From Streptomyces sp. CB02366 (GTDB taxonomy: Bacteria > Actinomycetota > Actinomycetes > Streptomycetales > Streptomycetaceae), in NCBI RefSeq assembly GCF_001905905.1, contig NZ_LIVT01000006.1:299723-363722 (forward strand): a stretch of 64,000 nucleotides of DNA. The letters are read 5' to 3'. The translations under genes were made by a program, and so were the position numbers. Position 1 is the stretch's first letter. Each line of letters starts with the position of its first letter. Shown piece after piece: positions 17,466-27,900 of this stretch. The notes beneath the pieces are model-generated. The model did no database searches, was not told where the DNA came from, and was given only the letters and a program-made list of their open reading frames with translations.

Positions 17466-18110
17466 TCAGCAGTCGGCGAAGTTCCAGAACATGCCCACCC
17501 CGGTGCCCGAGACGACGATCAGGCCGTAGTCCTCCGAGTGCATACTCGGCGGGCTGTACGGCCGGCCCGATGATGTGAAGTCGAGCGTGCCGGTCACGTC
17601 GCCGGGCTTGTCGACGTTGGTGGGGAAACGGGCGGAGTCCCCGGAGCGCCGGAGGAGCATGTGCGCCATCGCCTTCGACTCCGCCTCGCTTTCGGCCAAG
17701 CGACTCAAGGCCGGACAGGGTGCAGCCGTCGTCCGTGAGGGCCGGGGGGGGGGGCAGGTTCTCGGGGCTGCCCCGATCGATCTCCTGGAGGCGGCTTGCG
17801 ATGTACTCCGGCGGGTGGACGGCCAAGGGGTGGGTGGGGGGCGTCTCGTGCTCCGGGTTCTGAGCCGCGTCATCGAGACCGGTCCATCCGTGGGGCCCGG
17901 AGCCCGTGCCATCGGAGCGAGGACGTCGAGGACCCTGTTCTCGGGGCGACGCGGGCCCGCGATGTCGTACGGGCCCGCGTCCTCGTACGGGTACGCGTCC
18001 TCGTGCAAGCGGGGTACTGCTGCTTCCCGCACCCCCGGCGCACTGGTGGCTCCGGAAGACAGAGGTGTCGCCGAACATCGGCGTGGCGTGGGGCCGGGCC
18101 GCCTGACCAC
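17466..18110 (-). pseudogene. Frameshifted hypothetical gene with an 11-G tract
   Basis: Protein-like sequence on the minus strand switches frame. The N-terminal stretch (HEDAYPYEDAGPYDIAGPRR) and the C-terminal 70 residues (ending TGVGMFWNFADC) share one frame. The middle (HPLAVHPPEYIASRLQEIDR, LTDDGCTLSGLESL) reads in another. The shift back occurs near 17700. A run of eleven G (17744-17754) lies inside the middle part and is a likely slippage site. The C-terminus looks like a genuine conserved end, but I do not recognise the family. It is either a decayed gene or a sequencing artefact in the homopolymer. Confidence 0.45.
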
Positions 18111-19300
18111 TGGTCACACGGGCGCCGCGTGACGCTCACCCTTACCGCGGCCGAGCCCCGGCGCGCCCGTCTCTTCCTCGCCAGGCGGGTGGTGGGCGTC
18201 GCGTCGAGGCGGCGGGCGGAGTCGGCGGGTCCCGGTGAACACCCGGTGAGAACTCACCGCACACGTTGCCGCTTGGTGAAGAACGAAAGGACACACCGGA
18301 TCGCCCCATCGTTTCCGGGACTTGCGAAGGATAGGTGTGCAGGCCATGAGATTCGTGGCGCACCCTTTACTGCCGCTATACCTTCACCGGACGGCCATCT
18401 GTCTGGTCTTCAACTTCCGTGGGATCGCTCGTTCTTGGGCGGGGCGTCGGCGGAGACGGCGCATGACGGCTGTCCGAAAAAAGATGCGCCGACTTTCCGC
18501 CATTCGAGACGGAGTGCATCTTGTTCTCGCCGCCCGGAACGGTCCGTATCGAGCGATCGTTCCTTGCCCCACTGGCCGCACACGGCGTCCCACCTGCGCC
18601 GAAACGCTTCTGCCCGACGTTTTCCACCACCCGGGCGCGAGCGACGTGACAGGTGTATATCAGTCCTTCGCCGAGACGCTGTTGAACACGTAAACGCCAC
18701 CGGTCACACTGAGGACCGGAGCCGCCGCGGGCACGGGCAGTGCCTGATTCGTCAGCTCCAGGGTCTACTGCACGCCGATATCCGCCGTTCCCTCTACGCC
18801 CATGCGGGGTATTACACGTGTGCCCTCTTCCTGGAAAGCGATGACGTGACCCGAGAACCACGGTCGGCCCCTGCCGGGAACCGGCCCTGGGGATATCTCC
18901 CCGACCCGTAAGGGGAATGGGCCGGCCTACGGGGCCGGCCCACGGAGCGGGTGGCGTGGCTCCGGTGCCACGACGGAGCGAGGACGACATATCCGGGACG
19001 GTCTTGTGGAGTGGGATACGGAGCCGGCCGCGTCCGGGCCGACGATGACACGGGCGCCGCGGGCATACCGGCGGACGACGGGCGCCGAGGGGCGCTTCTT
19101 CCGATGTCCGGGAACCCTCGCACGTTCCTGACCGGGTGAGCCGCCGGGCCGCGTCGCGCCCTCCGGCCCCCGGGTCGGGCGGCCATTCCGTCGAGGTCCA
19201 CCGGCGCGCCTCTCCCGGCGCACCACCCGTTCTCATCGAACGCGGACCGGTGCGGTCTCCGTGCAGTCCCCGTATTTCTCTGCGAAAGGAAAGCAGCGTC
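18111..19300. other. Long gene-poor region before the biosynthetic cluster
   Basis: About 1.2 kb with lower GC than its surroundings, especially 18240-18880. Frames on both strands lack recognisable domains, good starts or consistent codon use. It contains one strong hairpin (18919-18941). The lower GC and lack of genes fit old inserted or decayed DNA at the left edge of the cluster, and the 3' part must carry the LysR gene's promoter. Confidence 0.5.
18919..18941. terminator. Strong GC hairpin, terminator-like
   Basis: A perfect 9-bp stem GGGCCGGCC (18919-18927) / GGCCGGCCC (18933-18941) with a 5-nt loop, without a T tract. Streptomyces terminators often lack the T run. There is no gene immediately upstream on either strand, so its role is uncertain. 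Confidence 0.4.
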
Positions 19301-20164
19301 ATGGCTGTGGGAATCCACCACTTGAGGACGTTCCTCATGGCGGTCGACGAAGGCAGCATCTCGAAGGCGGCGGCCCGTCTGTACGAGGCCCAGTCCGCGG
19401 TGTCGCGCAGACTCGCGGAGTTGGAGCGCCACGTGAAGCAGACCCTGTTGGAACGCTCCGCGGAGGGGGTGCAGCCCACCGTGGCGGGAAAGATGTTCTG
19501 CGCCAAGGCGGATGCCGCCGTCACCGCCTTCGACGACGCCATGCACGTGGACCTGCACCGGGTGCGGGCCCTGCGGGTGGGGCACGCCTGGTCGGCGATC
19601 GGCGTGTACACCAGCGAGATACTGCGCCAGTGGAAGGAGGCGAACCCGGAGGTCCTGGTACGCCTGAAGCGGGTCGACGACCCGGCGGGCGGGCTCACCA
19701 CCGGCCAGTCGGACGTGGCGATCATGCGCACGCACACCGGGCGGCGCAGTCTGCACGAGGAGTTGCTCGTCATGGAGCCCCGGGTCGTCGCGGTGCCCTC
19801 GCACTGCCCGCTGATCGATCTGGACGAGGTGTCGCTGCGTGACCTGGCCGACTACCCGCTGGTGATCAACTCCTTCTCCGGAACCACCAACCTCGACCTG
19901 TGGGAGAAGGGCGGGCAGCCCGTGGTGGCGGTGGAGGTGGACACGATCGACGACTGGCAGAGCTACATCGCCGCCGGTGTCGGGATCGGCGTGACCCCGG
20001 CCTCCACCGCCTGGATGCACCCGCATGCCGAGATCAGCTACCTCCCCCTGCGGGACGCGCCCGCGGTGCCGGTGTACCTGGTCTGGGCTTCCAACAATCG
20101 CCATCCGGCGCTGAGCTCCTTCATCCAGTTGGCGCGGGACGTGGTCGCGGAGGGAACCGAGTAG
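19301..20164 (+). CDS. LysR-family transcriptional regulator, left edge of the cluster
   Basis: This 287-residue protein has a LysR HTH at the N-terminus (FLMAVDEGSISKAAARLYEAQSAVSRRLAELE, given here in parts: helix-turn at residues 9-40). The effector-binding fold follows from about 85 (HAWSAIGVYTSEILRQWKE). The C-terminus is slightly shorter than in typical LysR proteins. ATG 19301 has a GAAAGGAAAG ribosome site; upstream in-frame sequence is unrelated. It lies 63 bp from the convergent MFS exporter gene. It is likely a cluster regulator; a target might be the interrupted dyad upstream of the NRPS gene. Confidence 0.88.
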   Translation: MAVGIHHLRTFLMAVDEGSISKAAARLYEAQSAVSRRLAELERHVKQTLLERSAEGVQPTVAGKMFCAKADAAVTAFDDAMHVDLHRVRALRVGHAWSAIGVYTSEILRQWKEANPEVLVRLKRVDDPAGGLTTGQSDVAIMRTHTGRRSLHEELLVMEPRVVAVPSHCPLIDLDEVSLRDLADYPLVINSFSGTTNLDLWEKGGQPVVAVEVDTIDDWQSYIAAGVGIGVTPASTAWMHPHAEISYLPLRDAPAVPVYLVWASNNRHPALSSFIQLARDVVAEGTE

Positions 20165-20227
20165 GCCTGTGCGCGCGCCGCCCCGCCGCCCCCGCGAACG
20201 GGTGCGGCGGGTGCGGGCCGCGGCCGG

Positions 20228-21796
20228 TCAGGCCCGCGACTTCGCCGGCTCCGCCTGCGGGGCGGCCTCCGACGCGGCCTCCGGTTCGTTGCTGATGGCT
20301 CCGACGTGCCGCAGGACGACGGCGGACAGGATCGACAGGACCACCGTGCACACCGCGGCCACGACCATGGCCGTGTTCATGCCGGAGGTGGCGGCCTCCT
20401 TGGCGAGGTCGAGCCAGCCGGCGGGCATCTGCTGGGCCGAGGAGACGGCGCCGGCGAGGCTGTCGCCCGCGGCGTCGGCCACGTCCGCCGGCGTGCCGGC
20501 GGGGATCTCGTCGTCGATCCGGCTGCGGTAGATCGCGGTCGCCAGGCTGCCCAGGATCGCCACGCCCAGCGCGAGGCCCAGTTCCTGCACGGTCTCCGAC
20601 ATCGCCGAGGCCGAGCCCGCCTTCTCCGGCGGCGCCGCCCCGACCACCAGGTCCGTACCCAGGGCCGCGATCGCCCCGAGCCCGAGGTAGACGAGGCCGA
20701 ACCCGACGACCATCAGGGCGATGCCGCCCGAGGAACCCACCAGGGCGAGCAGGACGTATCCGACCGTGGACAGCATCAGGGTGGCCGCCACCACGAGGCC
20801 CGGCGGCACCCGCCGCGCGACCAGGGGCGAGCCGATCGCGGCCAGGAACATCAACAAGGCGGGCGGGCCCATCCACAGCCCGGCCTCGACCGGCTGCAGC
20901 CCCTCCACGAACTGGAGCTGCTGGGTGATCAGCAGCATCGAGCCGCCGACGCCGACGAGACCGACGAGCAGCACGCTCAGCGCGGAGCTGAACGTCCGGT
21001 CGGCGAAGAGGCGCACATCCAGCAGCGGGCTCTCCAGCTTGCCCTGCCTGCGGACGAACAGCACCGCGAAGACCACGCCGATCACCGCGGCGGCGATCAT
21101 CGGCAGATCGAAGCCGTCCTTGGCGAAGCGCTTCACCGCGTAGACCACCGGCAGGATCGCCAGCAGCGACAGCGCCACGCTGGTCAGGTCGAACCTGCCG
21201 CTCTGCGGCGCCGAGTACTCGGGGATCAGGAGCGGCGCGGACACCAGCAGCACGATCGCGACCGGCACCGCCAGGAGGAACACCGAACCCCACCAGAAGT
21301 GGTCCAGCATCACTCCGCCGACCACCGGGCCGAGCGCCATGCCGAGCGCGAAGCTCGTGGCCCAGACACCGATCGCCAGGGAGCGCTGCCGCTGGTCGGA
21401 GAACATATTGCTGATCAGAGCCAGGGTGGACGGCATCAGCGTGGCGCCGGCGACCCCGAGGGCCGCTCGCGCGGCGATGAGCATGTCGGCACTGGTGGCG
21501 TAGGCCGCCAGCACCGAGACGATCCCGAAGGCCGCCGCCCCGATCATCAACAGCCGACGGCGGCCGATCCGGTCACCCAGCGTGCCCATGGTGAGCAGGA
21601 AGCCGGCGATCAGGAACCCGTAGGCGTCCATGATCCACAGCTCTTGGGTACCGGACGGGCGCAGGTCCTCTGCCAGCGAGGGAAGGGTCAGGTACAGCAC
21701 GGTGACGTCGAGGCCCAGTAGCACGGTGGGCAACGAAAGGACGGCCAGCCCTCCCCACTCCCGGGCTCCCGCTCTGCCTGTGGTCGTTGTGCTCAT
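20228..21796 (-). CDS. DHA2/EmrB-QacA family MFS exporter
   Basis: The 522-residue, 14-helix drug:proton antiporter carries family motif A as GTLGDRIGRRRLL (loop 2-3) and motif C-like GPVVGGVMLD in helix 5. The first helix shows the DHA2 pattern LDVTVLYLTLPSLAEDL. It should export a small molecule at the expense of the proton gradient. Its position, back to back with an AfsR-type regulator at the edge of the NRPS cluster, suggests product export or self-resistance. ATG 21796 has a GGGAG ribosome site four bases upstream. Confidence 0.9.
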   Translation of the reverse strand: MSTTTTGRAGAREWGGLAVLSLPTVLLGLDVTVLYLTLPSLAEDLRPSGTQELWIMDAYGFLIAGFLLTMGTLGDRIGRRRLLMIGAAAFGIVSVLAAYATSADMLIAARAALGVAGATLMPSTLALISNMFSDQRQRSLAIGVWATSFALGMALGPVVGGVMLDHFWWGSVFLLAVPVAIVLLVSAPLLIPEYSAPQSGRFDLTSVALSLLAILPVVYAVKRFAKDGFDLPMIAAAVIGVVFAVLFVRRQGKLESPLLDVRLFADRTFSSALSVLLVGLVGVGGSMLLITQQLQFVEGLQPVEAGLWMGPPALLMFLAAIGSPLVARRVPPGLVVAATLMLSTVGYVLLALVGSSGGIALMVVGFGLVYLGLGAIAALGTDLVVGAAPPEKAGSASAMSETVQELGLALGVAILGSLATAIYRSRIDDEIPAGTPADVADAAGDSLAGAVSSAQQMPAGWLDLAKEAATSGMNTAMVVAAVCTVVLSILSAVVLRHVGAISNEPEAASEAAPQAEPAKSRA

Positions 21797-21862
21797 GGCA
21801 CTCCCTGCCTTTTTCTCGGATCGTCGACATGCGATCGCCACTGTGCCGCCCCTCGCGCACGG

Positions 21863-21896
21863 TTTCCTGAGGGTCGTTCGGCGATAGACTGCGGCC
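21863..21896 (+). promoter_or_regulatory. Likely leaderless promoter of the AfsR-type regulator gene
   Basis: TAGACT (21885-21890) is a good -10 six bases before the ATG at 21897, with TTTCCT 16 bp further up as a weak -35. There is no ribosome site before the ATG. The spacing places transcription start at or next to the start codon. Confidence 0.5.
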
Positions 21897-24731
21897 ATGC
21901 GTTACGGGGTGCTCGGTCCGCTGGCCGTCTGGGACGCCGAGGGGCGGCCGGTCAGGGTTCCCGAAGCGAAGGTGCGTGCCCTGCTGGCGAACCTGCTCGT
22001 CCACCAGGGCGGGCCGGTGCCGGCGGACCGCCTCATCGAGGACCTGTGGGCGAGCAACCCGCCGGGCGGGTCGGCCAACACCCTGCAGACCAAGGTCTCC
22101 CAGCTGCGGCGGGTGCTGGGCCGGGAGCGGGTGGTCCGCGAGCCCGCCGGCTACCGGCTGCTGCTCGCGGACGCCGTGGTCGACGCGCTGAGGTTCCAGG
22201 AGCTCGCCGACCGCGCCCGCGCCCACCGGGAGCCGGCGGTGAAGGCGGATCTGTTCGCGGACGCGCTCGCCCTGTGGCGGGGCCCGGCCTACGCGGACGT
22301 GGCCGAGTCCCTGTTCGCCCGCAGTGAGATCGCACGGTTGGAGGAGCTGCGCCTGGCCGTCGTCGAGGACCACGCCGACGTCCGGCTGACCCTGGGCGAG
22401 CACACGGCGCTCGCGGCGGAACTGGGGGCCGTGGTGGCACGGCACCCGCTGCGCGAGCGGCTGCGCATGGCCCACATGCGCGCCCTGTACCGCTCCGGGC
22501 GGCAGGGCGACGCGCTGCAGAGCTTCCAGGAGCTGCGCCGGGAGCTGGCCGAGGAGCTGGGCGCCTCGCCCGGTCCGGATGCCGCCGCGCTGCACGAGGC
22601 GATCCTGCGCCAGGAGCCGGAGCTGGCCACCCCGGCGATCGGGTCGCGGTCGTGCCGGACGAACCTGCCCGCTCCGCTGACCCCGCTGATCGGCCGGCGT
22701 GAGGCGGCCGCACAGGTGCTGTCCCGGCTGGACCCCGGCGCGAGCATCCGTCTCGTCACCCTCACCGGCCTCGGCGGGGTGGGCAAGACGCGGCTGGCGA
22801 TCGCTGCGGCGGGTGACGCGGCCGACCGGTACGCCGACGGGGTGTGGCTGGTCGAGCTGGCCGGCCTGGGCGCCGCGTCCGACCCGGACGACATCGCCGA
22901 ACGCGTCATCACGACGCTGGGCCTGTGCGACACGGCCGCGACCGAACCGGACCTGGACGACCTGGTGGGCTGGCTGTGCCAGGCGGTGGCCGACAAGCGG
23001 CTGCTGATCCTGCTGGACAACTGCGAGCACCTCGTCGAGCCGGTGGCGGTGCTCGCCAAGTCCCTGCTGTCGGCCGTGCCGGCGGCCCATCTCCTGCTCA
23101 CCAGCCAGGAAGCCCTGGACATCCCCGGGGAGGTGGTGCACCCGGTGCCGCCGCTGGCGCTGCCGGAGCACACCGATCCGCGGGCGGTCGCCCGGTCCAG
23201 CGCCGTCGAGCTGTTCGTGCAGCGAGCCGCCGCGGCGGCGCCCGGCTTCGTCCTGGACGCGGACAACGCGGAGGCCGTCGCCACCATCTGCCGCCGCCTC
23301 GACGGGATTCCGCTCGCCCTCGAACTGGTCGCGTCCCGGCTGCGGACGCTGAGCCCGCGGGAGCTCGCCGCTCGGCTGGACGACCGGTTCGCCCGGCCCG
23401 ACGTACGGGTGCGCGGGCTCCCGGACCGTCAGCAGACGCTGCGGGGCATGCTCGACTGGAGCTGGCAGCTGCTGCCGCCGGACGAGCGCACCGTGCTGCG
23501 CCGCCTGGTCGTGCACGCCGACGGCTGCGTCATGTCCTCCGCCCAGGCGGTCTGCGCCGACGGGGAGCTGCCCGCCGAGCGGATCCCCGACCTGCTCGCC
23601 CGGCTGGTGGACCGCTCGCTGGTGGTCCGTGAGGGCGACCGGTTCCGGCTGCTCGAATCGGTGGCCGCCTACTGCGCCGAGCGGCTGGCGGAGGCGGAGG
23701 AGGAGAGCGCCGTACGCGCGCGCTTCGTGCGGTACTGCACCGAGTCGGCCGAGCGGGAGAGCGAGCGGCTGCGCGGCCCGGACCAGCGGTGCTCCCTGGA
23801 ACGCCTCAACGCGGAGACCGTCAATCTGCGCCGTGCGCTGGACCTCGCGGTCGCCCAGGGCCCCGCCGGGTGCGCGGTGCGGCTGGTGAACGCGCTTGCC
23901 TGGTACTGGTTCCTGCGCGGACGGTTCCCCGAGGCCCGCAGGTCGCTGCGGGCGGCGTTGACGGCCGACGCCGGCGCCGAGACGGCCGCGCGCGTGACGG
24001 CACGGGTCTGGCTGGCCGGAGTCGAGCTGCGCACCTCGCAGGCCGACGCCGTGCCCGGCCCGGCGGGCGAGGACCCCACCGCCGGGATCGAGGACCCGGT
24101 GCTGAAGGCCCGGCTCCAGTGGTTCGTCGGCACCGGACTGACCGGCCGCGGCCACCACCGCGAGGGGCTGCGGCTGGTGGAGGCCAGCCTGGCCGGCGCC
24201 CGCGCCGCCCGGGACCGCTGGGGTCAGGCCGCGGCGCTGGTGGAGCTGGCGAGCCACGCCCCGGACCGGGACGGGTCGGCGGAGCTGGGCGCCGCGCTGT
24301 TCCGCGAGGTCGACGACCGCTGGGGTCAGCTCCGGGCCACCCGGGCCCTGGCGCTCGCGGCCGAACGCGAGGGCGACCGCGTACGGACCGAACGGCTGCA
24401 CCGCGAGGGGCTCCTGATGGCGGAGGAGCTCGGCCTGTGGACCGAGGTCGTCGAGACGCTGACCTTCCTCGGCCGGGCCGCGCTGACGAGCGGCTTCACC
24501 GAGCGGGCGACGGAGCTGTACGAGCGCGCGCTGTCCGTGTCGGCCGAACGCGCCTACCACCGGGGCGAGATCCGTGCCGAGATCGGCCTCGGGCACGCCG
24601 CGCGGCTCCGCGGCGACCGGGAGGCCGCCACGTCCCACCTGAACCGGGCCCTGGCCAAGAGCCAGTCCTCGGAACACGCCACGCACACCGCGGCGGCGCT
24701 GGCGGAACTGGACCTCCTCACCCGGGCGTGA
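21897..24731 (+). CDS. AfsR/SARP-type transcriptional regulator with STAND ATPase domain
   Basis: This 944-residue protein has three parts. Residues 1-90 form an OmpR-like winged helix (LGPLAVWDAEG...LLANLLVHQGGPVPADRLIEDLW). Residues about 95-245 are the bacterial transcriptional activator domain (ARHPLRERLRMAHMRALYRSGRQGDAL). An NB-ARC-like ATPase follows, with P-loop GLGGVGKTR near 291-299 and LLILLDNCEH near 366-375, then a helical repeat tail. This is the large SARP layout of AfsR-like activators, which switch on secondary-metabolite clusters by binding direct repeats near the -35. Adjacent to the NRPS gene and in the same orientation, it is the best candidate for pathway activator. Confidence 0.92.
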   Translation: MRYGVLGPLAVWDAEGRPVRVPEAKVRALLANLLVHQGGPVPADRLIEDLWASNPPGGSANTLQTKVSQLRRVLGRERVVREPAGYRLLLADAVVDALRFQELADRARAHREPAVKADLFADALALWRGPAYADVAESLFARSEIARLEELRLAVVEDHADVRLTLGEHTALAAELGAVVARHPLRERLRMAHMRALYRSGRQGDALQSFQELRRELAEELGASPGPDAAALHEAILRQEPELATPAIGSRSCRTNLPAPLTPLIGRREAAAQVLSRLDPGASIRLVTLTGLGGVGKTRLAIAAAGDAADRYADGVWLVELAGLGAASDPDDIAERVITTLGLCDTAATEPDLDDLVGWLCQAVADKRLLILLDNCEHLVEPVAVLAKSLLSAVPAAHLLLTSQEALDIPGEVVHPVPPLALPEHTDPRAVARSSAVELFVQRAAAAAPGFVLDADNAEAVATICRRLDGIPLALELVASRLRTLSPRELAARLDDRFARPDVRVRGLPDRQQTLRGMLDWSWQLLPPDERTVLRRLVVHADGCVMSSAQAVCADGELPAERIPDLLARLVDRSLVVREGDRFRLLESVAAYCAERLAEAEEESAVRARFVRYCTESAERESERLRGPDQRCSLERLNAETVNLRRALDLAVAQGPAGCAVRLVNALAWYWFLRGRFPEARRSLRAALTADAGAETAARVTARVWLAGVELRTSQADAVPGPAGEDPTAGIEDPVLKARLQWFVGTGLTGRGHHREGLRLVEASLAGARAARDRWGQAAALVELASHAPDRDGSAELGAALFREVDDRWGQLRATRALALAAEREGDRVRTERLHREGLLMAEELGLWTEVVETLTFLGRAALTSGFTERATELYERALSVSAERAYHRGEIRAEIGLGHAARLRGDREAATSHLNRALAKSQSSEHATHTAAALAELDLLTRA

Positions 24732-24849
24732 CCGAACCCGCCGGGGGCGAGGCCGGCGCGTCTTCCGGGGGCGGGAGGGCCCCGTGCTCCGGCGGTCCGT
24801 CCCGCTCCGGCGGCGCGCGTCAAAGCGCGGGCGCATTCGTTCGTGCTCC

Positions 24850-24940
24850 CTACTCGAATACGCCCTACTCGATTACGCAGTAGCCGCACCGACCCCTCCA
24901 CCCTAGCCTGATTCGAGCCGTTATTTATTCGCGTACGAAT
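24850..24940 (+). promoter_or_regulatory. NRPS promoter region with 15-bp direct repeats and dyads
   Basis: Two 15-bp repeats lie end to end: CTACTCGAATACGCC (24850-24864) and CTACTCGATTACGCA (24865-24879), 13 of 15 bases the same. The second also begins a dyad CTACT-N9-AGTAG (24865-24883). TAGCCT at 24904-24909 is a plausible -10, and a further dyad ATTCG-CGTA-CGAAT sits at 24927-24940 in the leader. A GGAG ribosome site precedes the GTG at 24964. Related sequence in the opposite orientation is found before the flavin reductase gene. Confidence 0.5.
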
Positions 24941-24963
24941 GGCAGGCGAAGGAGTGGCTTTCC

Positions 24964-27900
24964 GTGGGGATAGCAGCTGAATTAGGGGCCCTCGGATTAA
25001 CCGGCTACCAGCGCGACATCTGGGCGGCCGAAGCAAGGACACCGGGGAACTGCCAATTCAACGTACTGGTCCACGAGCGGCTGTCGGGAGCCGTGGACCG
25101 GGAGCTGCTCGGCGCCTGCCTGGCCCGTGCGGTGCGGGAGCACGACGCCTTCCGGCTGCGGTTCGGCGAGGACGACGAAGGCGTCCCCCGGGTCCGGCGG
25201 ATCACGGAGGAGCCGGACGCCGGGGCGCCGCCCTTCGAGCACATCGACCTCTCCGGTGGGCCGGACCCCGCCGGGGCCGTGCGGATCTGGTGCGAGCAGG
25301 AGCTGGGCCGGCCGCTGGACCTCGGGGGCGGCCCGCTGTTCCGGGCCGCCGTGGTCGACGAGGGGCCACAGGCCGTCCACCTGGTGCTGACCTCGCACCA
25401 CATCGTGACCGATGCCTGGGCCCTGAACGCGCTGACCCTGCGGATTCTCTCCGACTACCGCTCGCGCCTGTCCGGGGAAAACTTTCCGGCCGCCGATGAA
25501 AAAGCAGCCGAGCCGGCAGGACGGACCGGATCCGCCTCGTACTGGGATTCCATCCGGAAAGGCGATTCCGCCTTCGGAGAGACGGATCGCGAGAATGACC
25601 GCGCGTTCTACCGAGAATATCTGACGGGCGTGGAGCCCGCTCTCTTCACACGTTCCGGCGCAACCCGGCCCGGCCGCGGTCGGCACTCCTTCCCGGTCGG
25701 CGAGGAGCTGGTGGGGCGCATCCTCGACGCGGGCGCGTCCCCCTTCCCCTACCTGCTCTCGGCGTTCGCGGTGTGCCTGGGGCGTATCCACCAGGCCGAC
25801 GAGGTCGTGTTCGGGGTGCCCTTCCTCAACCGCCGCACCGAGGGCGAACGCTCGATCGTGGGCCAGTTCGCCAACAATCTGCCGGTGCGCATCCCGGTGG
25901 CGGAGGACCTGCCGCTGGTCGAACTCGCCGAGCGGGTCCGCCGACAGATCGACCGGCTCAGACAGCACGAGCGGCTGCCCTACGGCGACATCCTCCGCGA
26001 GGCCCCCGTACAGGGCGCCGACGGCCGCCGACTGTTCGACGTCACCGCTTCTTACCTGCGCTTCCCCCGCCCGCAGGGGATCCCGGGAGTGGAGCGGACC
26101 ACCACGATCATGGCCCCGGTCCACGCCGCCGACGCGCTCTCCGTCATGGTGCAGGCGTTCGACGACGAGCCGGGCCTGCGCGTCGACCTGGACTACGCCG
26201 ACGACGTGTTCGACGGGCACCTCACGGCCGCGGCCCTCGCCGGGCACGTCGGGGAACTCCTCCGCCGCGGACTGGACTCCCGGGAGCTGCCGCTCGCGGA
26301 GCTGCCCATGCTGACCGATGACGAGTACGAGGACGTCGTCCGCCGCCGCCAAGGCGCTCTCGCCCCCTACCCGCGTGAGAAGACGCTCCACCAGCTGTTC
26401 GCCGAACAGGCGGTGCGCACCCCCGATCTGACGGCCGTGGTGGACGGCGCCTCCGGCGCCACCCTGACCTTCGCCGAGCTGGACCGCAGGTCCAGCCAGG
26501 TGGCGCGGGTGCTGCGCGAGCGGGGCGCCGGCCCCGGCGACCGGGTGGCGATCCTCGCGGAGCGCGGCCCGGAGCTGCTGCCCGGCCTGCTCGGCATCCT
26601 CAAGGCGGGCGCCGCCTACGTACCCGTCGATCCCGGCTACCCGCCCTCCCGCGTCCGGCTGCTCCTGGAGGACTGCGGGGCGAAGCTGGTCCTGCGCGGT
26701 GCGCACGCGGTCGAGGACCTGCCCACCGGCGCCCCGGTGCTCCGGATATCCGAGCTGTACCGGGGCTCCAGCCGGCCCCTCGGGCGCGGCGCGGGCCCCA
26801 AGGACGTCGCGTACACCATCTACACCTCCGGCTCCACCGGGCGTCCCAAGGGCGTGATGGTCGAGCACCACGCGGTGGGCAACAGGCTGACGTGGATGCA
26901 GCGCCGCTACCCCATCGGTCCGGGCGACACGCTCCTGCAGAAGACGCCCATCTCCTTCGACGTCTCGGTGTGGGAGCTGCTGTGGTGGGCCGTCCAGGGC
27001 GCTCGGGTGGTGCTGCTGCCCCCGGGAGCGGAGAAGGACCCGGAGCGGATCGCGCGCACGATACGCGACCACCGGGTGAGCGTGGTCCACTTCGTGCCCT
27101 CGATGCTCGGCCCGTTCCTGGACCTGCTGGAGGACCACCCGGAACAGGCCGCCGGGGCCGGTTCGCTGCGCTTCGTCTTCTGCAGCGGGGAGGCCCTGCC
27201 CCCCGAGCGGGTCGCCCAGTTCAACCGGATCTTCGACGGCGGTGAGGGGCCCCGCCTGGTCAACCTCTACGGCCCCACCGAGGCCGCGGTCGACGTGACC
27301 TACTTCGACTGCCCGCCCGCGTCCGAGGGCCCCGTCACACGGGTGCCCATCGGACGCCCCGTGGAGAACACCACGCTCTACGTGCTCGACCGGCACGGCC
27401 GCCCGCAGCCGGTCGGCGTTCCCGGCGAGCTGCACATCGGCGGCGTCCAGGTCGCCCGCGGCTACCTCGGCCGGCCCGAACTCACCGCCGAGCGCTTCGT
27501 CGAGGACCCCTTCGTCCCCGGCGGCCGCCTCTACCGGACCGGGGACCTGGCCCGGCTGCTGAACGACGGCAATCTGGAGTACCTCGGCCGGAACGACGAC
27601 CAGGTGAAGATCCGCGGCAACCGGGTCGAGCTGGGCGAGGTGCAGAACGCGCTGGTCGCCCTGGACGCGATCCGCGACGCCGTGGTCGTCGACCACCGGC
27701 CCGGCGGCGGCCGGGGCCCGGTCCTCGTCGCCTACTGCACGGCCGACCGGGACCTCGACCCGGGCCTCCTGAGGTCGGCCCTCGGGAGCGTTCTGCCCGC
27801 CTACATGATCCCGTCGTCCTTCGAACGCCTCGACAGCCTCCCGCTCACGCCCAACGGCAAGGTGGACCGCAGGGCCCTTCCCGCCCCGTCCGCCGACGCG

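Noticed and set aside
18376..20104. Long minus-strand frames covering 18.4-20.1 kb
   Set aside because: Their 3' halves are antisense to the LysR gene and the rest reads random Arg/Ser/Pro-rich sequence without domains.
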